NCBI GenBank assembly: GCA_030407315.1
Contig: JALQPE010002578.1
Coordinates: forward strand, 1-54,402
Direction: 5' to 3'
Source: Asparagopsis taxiformis
Lineage: Eukaryota > Rhodophyta > Florideophyceae > Bonnemaisoniales > Bonnemaisoniaceae
Length of the DNA: 54,402 nucleotides
Shown here in pieces: positions 43,331-52,821 of the stretch (within the stretch, counting starts at the first letter, position 1; each line of letters opens with the position of its first letter). The notes beneath the pieces were generated by a model, which saw nothing but the letters and a program-made list of their open reading frames with translations, did not search any database and was not told the origin of the DNA. Both the position numbers and the translations under genes were made by a program.

Positions 43331-43873
43331 GCCGTTGGTCTCAACCCTCGCTCTCATTTCTGTTGTCCTCCTTCATCATCTCCACCTACCTTCCCCCTAC
43401 ACACCACGTCTCTAATGTCACTCTGCCCACCCTTTGGTGCATGAAATATTTTCTTACCACTGCCATAGTCCACACATACTGCTGCCTTCATACTTCTGCA
43501 TGCCTACCCTTCAATCTTTCTTCCATCTTTCTCTACCGTGCTAGGCTTAGACCATGCTCTGTGCACATCTGACTTACTTAATATCATTGTATAGTTAGAA
43601 ACTAGAATAATAATTACATCACTAGAGTACACTGCAAATGTTAGTAACTATGGTTGGTGTGGTACACAACACCCTACCTCCTTCATGAGTAAACTTTGCG
43701 CACAGAACCGTTCAATACCAGGTAGTGCAGCCAGCGCAAACCAGGCTTGCACGACGCAGAGTGCTCCCCAGAGCCGTCAACAGCCGTCCAAACCATCGTT
43801 GTACGATGTTCCCGGCTCCACACTTCCCTTCTCACCCTTCCCAGGGTGGGAGACGGACGAAACTCCCAACCGC

Positions 43874-44107
43874 TTACAGCCGAAGCCGTTTACCCGGGAT
43901 GCTTACAGCAAAGTCATCGTTACGATGACTTTGCTGTAAGGAAAGGTTTGATTACAGTGGTGAGAAAATTTTACCGGGTAAAAAATCAGCAAGAATTTTT
44001 TACCCGGTAAAAAATTGTGGCCGCTGTAATGATTTGATTTCTTACAGCAAAGTCATCGTAACGATGACTTTGCTGTCAGCACCCCAGCGAAACTGCATCA
44101 TCTGTAA
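43874..44107. repeat. right-copy nested palindromic module
   Basis: A 234-bp unit with the same ends as the one at 43124. Two AAAGTCATCGT palindromes (about 43904-43941 and 44041-44076) flank a pair of cores, TACCGGGTA and TACCCGGTA, about 30 bases apart. It lies just downstream of the D stop codon on the minus strand. Confidence 0.87.
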
Positions 44108-44329
44108 GCCTTCCTCACCTCAATGTTGCAACCAAAGACGACTGCGATATTACCTTGTTCTATTCTAGTAGTGCCCACCATAGTTTCCTCCCCTTCTCAT
44201 ATTAAATTGAGTATTGTATATCTCCTGACCCGTCTACATACGCAAACGTCATGTACTAGCCTAACTTTCATCGTTTACTTGAAGGCGGCCTTGATGCCTG
44301 CCATAGAATGCTATTAAGAACTAATTTCA

Positions 44330-47300
44330 TCAGATATCTAAACGCTCCCAGTAGTTGACATTGAAGGGAGGCTGTAGCAACTTCTCCCTGGAAGTTCGCA
44401 GTGATAGATGGGACCGGATAGGATGCTGGTACCTCACCGAAGAACGACCCTCCGCGAATCCCATTCCTCCGTGATACACGTCCGTTCGGCATACAAGCAG
44501 GGAATACGGTGGGATGCGCACGTTCGTCACTGGCACGCGGTACTTGTCTTTCGCTGGATGACTTAGGCACACATGGCTGAACTTGGCGATACGAATGATG
44601 AACCCATCCGCACCAGCAGCCATCATGAAATATGATGGCGAGTTGAGAGGACCAGTTCCAGTTCCCTCACGGACGGGAACATCGGTATGCATAAGTTGCT
44701 CCTGACTACCTTCTGCGGTCAAAATCAGACGAAGACCCGTTTCTGGAAAGACCACCGCTTCTTCTCTTCCAAACCCGAGCTTCAGGTTCTCCGCACAAAT
44801 CGCCTTACCTAGCTCCAGAATCAGCTTGTTCCTGTACTGCCGCGCGCTTTCTTGCTCAAGGTCATCGCAGATGCTTTTCCGGTCCGTCTTGAATACACCA
44901 GTGCTGTCTTTCGGTCGAAGTGGTTTCCACGGGTTCTTCTGACTTGCACTTGAGCCACTTGTAGTACCTTGGAATGTGCTGGCCATCTGTGTGAATAACT
45001 CGTGCGTAGCTGCTCCCACTGTAGTAGAAGAGAAAATGTCTTGCAACACCACGTAACCAAGCTCGTCGATCATTCTTCTCTGGTAGCTGAAGTATTGTTG
45101 GCTTTCACAAGAACCGAGGGGACATACCAAAGTAGAGTAGCCTGCAGCTGCTTCCATTATCTCCGTCCGGATTGTATCAATGTCTTCTTCTGTGATATAA
45201 TACTTCATTCTCGAGTTGGAAGGAACGCATAAAGGCAGCTTCTCAGGTATCTCCTCTGCGAATGTGCGGTCTGGAAGGGAGTTTTCTTGCTCGTCAGTGA
45301 AGAGTGGTGCTTCTTCTCCAGTCGTTCGTTTTCTTGCATTGACTCTACTCTTCTTTTCCCGGGAGGCCCAATCTCAATGTTGTCATCCGGCGTATTGGGC
45401 TCAGAAAACTTCGCGCTAGTATCTTCCCTTCTTCGCTTCTTAAACCTGGACTCGTTTTCATCGCCGCTTCCACCAGAACTCCTGCTTCTTCCCGAATTCT
45501 CCTTGTCCACTTCGGCCGGCTAGTGCTGTAAGTTTCTGGTGTCCTGATTCGAAGTTTCAATATCACAAGCGGTTCTGCGCATCTCCTTGTCCAGGCGTGC
45601 TACACGCTACTCTTGTTATCCTAGATTTCTCCTCTTTTTCTTGCAATCTCGTAGCTCTTTCCTTCGCGATCTCATCGACTGATGCTGTCACTCGATCTGT
45701 CTTCCTGTTCTTCGAACTGCACTTCTGCTTCTCATTCATTCTAAGTGTGTAGTCTTCTCTCCGTCCTTCCTGCGCTGCGATCGTTCATCTCTCTTCTGTT
45801 TTCTGGAGAAGTTCGCTTCGTCGCAGTACGTTCTCTCTTCTGCCAAACTGCGACGTTTCTCGCTTTCTTCCCTGAGCTTCGACTCCTGCAGCACTTCGCT
45901 GCTTGGCAACGTTCTGCTCAGCATTCTGCTTCTCTTCTCAGCTGCTGCAGGACGCGTGCAGGACGTTCCTGTCCTCCCTCTTGCTGCGGCAGGACGGTCT
46001 TCGCTTCTTTCGGGGTGCTCAGAGGTGCCTCTTCTATTGCTTTCGTCGCGACAGCAGGAATCACTTCTTCAGCCACACATTTGGAGTAATTTCTGTTCTT
46101 CCTCCACAACAGCAGAAACTTCCTGCTCTACTTGGGCTTCGGCAGATACTCCTTCTTCTGCTTGAACAGGACCAGAAGTTTCCACCGTTTCCTTCTCTGT
46201 AGAATTATTTCCCTGTTCTGCGGCAGTAGGTGCTTCTTCCTCTTCTGCTTTGGCGCCAGCAACAAGTGCTTTTTCTATTTCTCGGGTCATGCGATTCCGT
46301 TCCCTCTCCTCCTCCGCTTTCGTCTCCTGCATTGCCTTTGTCCCGGTAGCATATTCCAGTTTGTCGTAAAAACTGTTTGTAAACATCCCGTTCTTGGTTC
46401 TCAGACTGCTTCTGTCTACCACGTCGTCATGAAAGTCGACAAGGACGAATACAATGCGCTCTCCAATGCGATGATCATTATCCCCGACCTCCTTCGCGTT
46501 TTCTGCTGCCAAATCCGTTCGCACGAATTCCTCCATCGTTGCAGAGTTCAACCACTTGCGGACGACCTCTGCCATATCATAGATGGCCAACAGAGCCAGT
46601 AGCCAAGTGCGCATCGTGAACGGACTTCCGCTTCCGATATTTCTGACAAGTCCTCTCTCCTCCTCATCCTTGTCCACGACGCTGTCATCTCGAGCACAAA
46701 CCACTGGAACCACTCCTTATCGCGCGTCCCGCGTCCGTCCGTGCCATTGCGGAATATTGCGTTATTGACAAGATCGAGCACGCACCCGTACATATCGGCA
46801 GAGTCAATTCGAGAAAAGTCCGGATCTCTTCCCTCGGTTCTTGCATCCTCGATTTCTCTGTTCCTATCCAAAGCATTGTAAACGCTAGGGATAGAGCTCC
46901 AGTACACGAAAGCAACGCTGTCTGTGCGATTGAACCCCTTCGCAATGTTGATGTACTGCCTATACGAGTTCTCCGAACGGTTCCTGTCGGACGGCAGAAT
47001 ATAGCTCACTTCTTTCAGAATAGGAATAAGCCGGACAACAGGAAGATCCATCTGGTTGGAAAACCTGAGAAACTCTATGACCGCACACACATTGTCGGCA
47101 ATGCTCACAGAAGCGACATCGTGAGTTTGTATATTGGCTTCGAGAGACAGTTTCAGAACCTCCAGCGCATCGAAAATTAGACGCCCGTTCGGCGCAATCA
47201 ACTGTTGTACCCAAACCAATTCCAAGGAATCCCTGTTCTTTCCTGAGTACTTCTCCAGGCATAGTTGCAGAGCAGCTATGCGATGAGAGCCATCGATGCA

Positions 47301-47567
47301 GTAAAACTCGTCTCCTTCGTTATCTTCCATTTTGCAGACTGTAATCATAGTTCCAGTGGTAGAGAAACCTCTATCCATGAAAATGCTGGCCAGTTCGTTT
47401 ACACGACCCGGTCGCACCAAACGGGAGGTCACTGTCGGAAATTTCACTTTGCGAGGATCAACTTGCACTTTAGAAGAGCTGTACTGAGCAATAGTGATGC
47501 TTTTCTCTTCAGCAGAAGGAGAATTGCTCTTCTCCGCTGTAGTATTCATGATACTATTGTCTCCCAT
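44330..47567 (-). pseudogene. ParB-like/2OG-Fe(II) dioxygenase D (several frameshifts)
   Basis: I prefer ATG 47567 (MGDNSIMNTT); an in-frame ATG at 47639 is possible. The ParB-like domain has FYCIDGSHRIAALQ, then THDVASVSIADNVC. The middle domain has EGRDPDF and DMYGCVLDLV, shared with B. A -1 break near 46660 leads to a Glu/Lys-rich coiled-coil-like linker that is broken repeatedly between 46100 and 45300, with stops. The catalytic domain is one clean frame (upstream of and including ATG 45208 to 44330), starting LFTDEQENSLPDR. It carries HTD (LMHTDVPV), the distal H in DVYHGGMGF and R in HPIRSH. Only the linker and joints are damaged, and the catalytic half is intact. It closely resembles B and lies next to the right transposase gene on the same strand. 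Confidence 0.76.
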
Positions 47568-49019
47568 TGTAATCCCTGCAATCTCAGTTCGTTCAATCGG
47601 TTCTCTGTTCAAATGTTGTGTAGACGATGAAATCCACAATTGTGGTACCTCCGAGTGCGCTTCCCGTCTCTCAGCTTCCTCTCATATACTGTCCGGACAA
47701 GACATTCCCTACCTACCTTCAGTCCTGATGAACCTTACGCTGCACCCGCTCAGCACCTCTGACTCTACCTGATCCTGATACCTCCACAAAGCGTTTAGCC
47801 CTTTCCATCAATCTACACCTAATAGTATGTACCTCTAGCGCATATAATGCAATCGAACCCGTTTACCTCACCACGTCAATTATCATTCATATTCCAACAA
47901 CCTATTTCATCCACTCTCCACCTCGCTTCTTCTTCCGTACCATTGATTCCTATCAATCGATTCTACGTGAGTTTTATACATTTACTACGATCCACCTCTC
48001 CTACAAGTCTGAAAAATTCATTTCTACACTAACTTTTGCTACTCACAAATAAACGGTTCCCGTGCAGGCCACTGCTTGAATTTCTTCCTATTGGCGTACT
48101 CGGCTGCAAAGGATTCATAGACTATTTAAACGGTGATCATATAAATGGTTTTCAATGTGCTCCAATGGACAATACACCAAAGAACATCAATATGAATTCA
48201 TTTCAACTACCTATTCACTACTGCGATTCAGTTTTCTTGCATACCAAATCTCATTGCGTTCCTACCCTAGTCGATTCAAAATGCTTCCTCTTCGTCAGTT
48301 GATCAATATTCCTTACAACGAGCAGGTCCTCTGGACATCCTAAAGTTGGTTACTTAACCTTAACTATCGATGAATTTGCTGTAATGAAACGTTTTCTTAC
48401 AGCAAAGTCATCGTTACGATGACTTGCTGTAAGAAAAGAAACATTACAGCAGCCATGATTTCTTTACCGGGTAAAAATTGTGGCCGCTGTAATGAAACGT
48501 TTTTTACAGCAAAGTCATCGTAACGATGACTTTGCTGTAAGAAAAGAATTACAGCAGCCATGATTCTTTACCGGGTAAAAATTGTGGCCGCTGTAATGAA
48601 ACGTTTTCTTACAGCAAAGTCATCGTAACGATGACTTTGCTGTAAGAAAGCAAATCATTACAGCGGCCACAATTTTTTTACCCGGTAAAAATTTCTTGCT
48701 GATTTTTTACCCGGTAAAAAATTCTTCGGCCACTGCAAGGAAACGGTTCCTTACAGCAAAGTCATCGTTACGATGACTTTGCTGTAAGAAAGCAAATCAT
48801 TACAGCTGCCACATTTTTTTACCCGGTAAAAAATTCTTGGCCACTGTAATGGAAACGTTTCTTACAGCAAAGTCATCGTAACGATGACTTTGCTGTAAGC
48901 ATACCTCCCTCCATCCTCTCAGATCCTCTCCCCACTACTTTGCACCAATCCACCACCGCCCTAGAGTGTACAATTCATATGTGATGCATCTGGTTATTCA
49001 TTTTATTCTTCCCTAAAAA
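47568..49019. other. spacer between right transposase and dioxygenase D
   Basis: From right to left this holds the 3' end of the transposase, the large palindromic cluster at 48379-48898, and an A+T-rich, pyrimidine-biased stretch upstream of D without a recognisable gene. Confidence 0.5.
48379..48898. repeat. right-copy nested palindromic module, expanded (five palindromes)
   Basis: A 520-bp cluster with five AAAGTCATCGT palindromes, near 48395, 48506, 48611, 48751 and 48863. The first has lost one T on its right side. They alternate with about five palindromes centred on TACCCGGTA or TACCGGGTA, whose arms read ATTACAGC(A/G)GCCA. Two successive sub-blocks (48438-48510 and 48540-48615) are almost identical, showing local tandem amplification. 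The outer GTTTACC subterminal pair seen in the other units is not evident. Confidence 0.87.
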
Positions 49020-52000
49020 TCATGCAGCCCTCGGTGGAAATCCGTCTCGCCTACATAGTGCATATATCTCTCCACCCTCCAGCAGTCCGGGTCCGTGCCT
49101 TACCTCCCTCATGTTCTCATCATATTCGCATACACTCCCATTGCAATAGTGCATACCAAACACCTCAGTGACTCCCTCACTCATCTCCACAATTACTGTT
49201 CGTCGCCTCTCTTCGACCTTGAACACTCCTTCATCAGTTTTTTGCAAACCCAGGCAAACTCCATAAGCTGTACCTTGCTCATCTCTCGCACTCTCGTTCC
49301 TCAGGATAAAGAACGCTAGAACAATAAAAAACCGCGGTTCATAATTAATTCTTCCCCGCATTATCTCTGATGTGAGACGAGACGCCGGGTACAGAATCGC
49401 TTGTGAAGTTGCACCATCCTCACATGTCCTCTGTTCAGGGCAAACAGCATGGATGATAGCTCCTGATTCTAGAGAGCCAGACCTCTGCACTGTTTTCCTT
49501 CCCCACTCTGTCGTAGTGCTTCTAGAAACTCTTCTCACCCATTCGGCATACTTTCCACACCCGCTTGTTCCGCTTCCGTACCTTTCGGTAAAGAACCGTT
49601 TGAAAACACCTACAGCACCCTCTGCCATATCACATTTTCCATTCATGTACTCCTTGACCTCGTCAATAGATATACCTCCATGCCCTCTCCACGTCACAAT
49701 TTCACCATCCGCCGACAATATCTTTCCTCGACGCTGGGAGAGAAGCTGGAGAACCGGTTCCTGGAAGCAGTTTTTCACTACCTCGTCTTCCACATCTATT
49801 TCTCTCCCTAGCTCCTGTGAAAGAACGTTGACCATTTGAGAGCATTCGGACGAGGACCAATGTTGTGGCTCCATGCCGATTTCGCGCAAAACAATGGCCA
49901 CTCTCGTCTGCCAGTCATCCGCAAGAACTAATTCCAGCGCTGAAAGCTGTTCGCTTTGGTGATTGGACATTCTCACACCTTTCTTCAGCGGCTGATGCAT
50001 CCGTTCGAATATAAGCTCCTGCACGTGCTTCACAGAGCCGTAGGCAGGAAGCGTATGAACACAAAACTCGACAAGACGATGAACATTAGGCTTGTCCAAA
50101 TGTGCTCCTGCTCCCTTCACTTTCCGACAATACTCATTCAACGTCTCCACGTAGTCTACAGTTCTTCCCAGAATGTATTCATTCCTGCCACCTTCTCCGT
50201 CAGCCGTCTCTACTTCATGGGGACCGTCTTTCCACCATACGGGCATGAAACTAATACACGAAACCAGCTTCTGAAACATCACTACTAGTTTGACGGCCCC
50301 ATCAAATTTTTCACGATGACCTTCCCCTTTCCCATCCATCATTCGAGCTGCGTTTTCGAATGCCATAGGTGCTATCAGCAGCACACTGAATATGTCACTC
50401 ATGTTCATGGAAAGCAGATTGTTGGTTCCAAATAAACGGTTCTGCCTTCCCATCCTGAACTTCTTCAGAGCGCCCAGAATTTGCAATTCAGCTACCTCTC
50501 GAATTCGTGGGCTGGCAGCTGAAATACAAGCGTTCAGTACATCTTGTGCCAGTCCAGACAATAGATGGTCAGGTGCTATCACTGCGGAACGGTACGGGTC
50601 AAAAATTGCTGGGACAACTGAAACTCCGTTTTCCGTCTTCGGTACTTCTTCCTGCACTGCTTCCAAGGAAGTGCTCAGGACATGAAATGGTAAATCTTCC
50701 CCTTCTTCTGCAGCCAGTCCGAGAGTGCGAAGCTGGGTTTCTGTGGCATCCTTACGTGTCGATGCATTCCGATACTTGCTCCTGGCATGCGTCGATGTTT
50801 GCCCGTTCACTACCGAAGTGTATGCATTCTTCGTGCCACCAGTACTGCTCAGGTCATATTTGCGGAAACTGCAGATGTGGCACGGAGAGTTTGATGTGTG
50901 TCCAAGAACATCCAGGGTATGTGAAACTGCAGGATAGTCTCCAATGCTCCCCACTGGGTCTAGAAATACCACAACATCTTCTCCCTCTGCATTTTTCGTT
51001 GGGAACCCTCTGTGCTTCCTCGCACTATATCTTGAACGATATATCGCAATACACAATTTGTGGACACTCCCGGAGGTGGCAAACCAATCACTCGAACCGC
51101 TTGGTAGCTTCCCCTTTTCCGAGGCGGTAGATTGAGAGGTAACATATAGCATCCACCAAAACTTCCCTTCCTGCTTGTGAATGGTTCAAAGTCATCCGTG
51201 TAAAGGAGAAATCGGTAAACAAAGTAGTTTCGACCATCCTCCAGCTTTCCCCAACATGGTGCATCTTCTCGCGGAGACGCTGGGTGCCATTGCGACCTGT
51301 GGTCTCCGAAACCATCCGAGAACACCCCTGAAACACGAATTTCTTCATAGTTGGGGCTTCCTAGTCTATCGGGCGGGTTTCTGGCTTCAGCAAAGCTCGC
51401 GCCCGGTGAAAAGCAAAGTAACATGGTGGATGCTTCTCCGACCTGCTCTTTCAAATACCTGTTCACCAATACGACGTGTGGAACAATATCACCCTCTTCC
51501 ATTCCAATTGGTAATAGAACGGTTATCACGTCCCCAGCTCGTGTTCCTTTTCCCTTGGCTCCTGCTCCGATTACACATTGCGATATCGCTCGCAGAGCAT
51601 GCTGCCTCTCCCATTCCAATAGATGTGACATTCGCGGCTGCAGATATTTTTCGACATGCACATCATGCTCACCGTCGTGTCGAGCCTCATAGGTAACTAT
51701 GGTCCTAGCATGAAGTTCCCACAACGACGTAACCGCCACTCTTCTCCTCTTCGGTTTCCCACCATCTCTGTCATTCTTCCTGAACCCTTTTGCTCTTTCG
51801 ATGACGGCAACCTGACGAGCTCCTGGATGACATCGGATTCGAATTGCTGTTCCATCAGGTACATAAATGTGCTTCAAACCCTTTTTCCCATCGCTGTCAA
51901 TGGGAACAACTGCTGTGCGAACGAATGGGTCGCTCAAACACCCCTCCTGCACTTTGCAATGAACGAATCTTCAATGCTGCACTCTGCGGTTGATTTTTCT

Positions 52001-52821
52001 CCTTCCGAGCTTCGATTGTTCGCATCACTGCGGAATGCTTTAAAGATTGGTCGAGTCTGGACATCTTTCAGAGCCCATGTGCTTGGGAGTACAATACGAA
52101 CTTTCGCCATTCCTCCACAATTGTCTCTGTCATCTGTTGTTCCACGGGTTCCTACTGCACCTCGATGCTGTGCAGCTCTTGCTCCGCTCTTTCGAAGGTC
52201 TATCGGAAACTCGATGTCACAGCTCTTTGCATAGCAGTGTTTCCTCAAGAATGGTAGTATCTTCTGTCGCATCACAGAGTCCGACGGGACGTGCTCACTT
52301 GGATCTCTGCGGAAATTCATTCCGAACAGGGTACCTTCATAGTGGGCTCTTGTCATTCTTTGAGTTCCACTCAGCTGAAGAGCCCCATACATCGCAGGCC
52401 ATTGTAGTAATGCCTTGAAATCACCACATGCTTCATCCCCAGCATTTCGGTCTATCGGGCCTCCAGTTGAAATGGAATCAGAACCTCGTCCGGTTGCTTC
52501 TTCCGATTCCATTAGCGTGCTCGATGCTACGTAGATGTCACTTCCAGCTTCATCGTTGTTGCTGTACACATCAATACAACCTTCTATTGTGTCACCCATA
52601 GGGATTGGGGACTCCAATAGGTCATCTGTGGTACACTCACGTCGTAGCTCATTACCTCTCGGGATTTCTTTGTTCATGCAGGCTGCATCACTGCTGCGGA
52701 TTTCTCCCTGCAGTTTCCCAGGAAGCTGTTTACTGGGACTGGCCACATTGAGTGAATCGAATCTCGCCTTTGTCCTACGACTTGTGGTTTTCTTTCGAAT
52801 AGGAGTCCGTCTCGGAGCCAT
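49020..52821 (-). pseudogene. DDE transposase of CACTA/Plavaka/KDZ-like type, right copy (two frame breaks)
   Basis: ATG 52821 (context AAGATGG) opens MAPRRTPIRKKTTSRRTKAR, a basic start shared with the left copy. Two -1 breaks occur, near 51943 in a GGGG run and near 51005 in a GGG run. The last frame covers about 660 codons to 49020 without interruption. Catalytic candidates are D in YTDDFEPF (about 51195), D in IGDYPAVSH (about 50935) and E in LIFERMHQPLKK (about 50005). HTSNSPCHIC is the C-x2-C insert. KGVRMSNHQSEQLSALELV and LADDW are strongly conserved with the left copy. Length is about 1260 codons across the breaks. It is less damaged than the left copy and might be functional if the two breaks are sequencing errors. 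It points inward, toward the genes it would mobilise. Confidence 0.8.

Larger units (their letters stand above)
42919..44329. other. spacer between dioxygenases C and D
   Basis: It contains the 5' region of C (minus strand), two palindromic units (43124-43330 and 43874-44107) separated by about 540 unstructured bases, and the 3' end of D. Short forward frames here follow the repeats and are not genes. Confidence 0.55.

Noticed and set aside
17501..47567. Pairing the dioxygenases by position (A with D, B with C)
   Set aside because: Shared segments (EGRD, DMYGC, HTDxPV against SYFMMSSGADGF) pair A with C and B with D.
38454..48898. Clusters of palindromic repeats resembling a CRISPR array
   Set aside because: Repeats are nested palindromes with similar, repeated spacers, there are no cas genes, and the context is eukaryotic.
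13107..52821. Programmed -1 ribosomal frameshifting as explanation for the breaks
   Set aside because: Breaks fall at different places in homologous copies and the intact copies need none; single-base deletion is simpler.
13107..52821. Recent assembly-made inverted duplication (false palindrome)
   Set aside because: The two arms differ strongly in protein and DNA sequence, have different modules and a swapped gene order, so they are not one sequence read twice.
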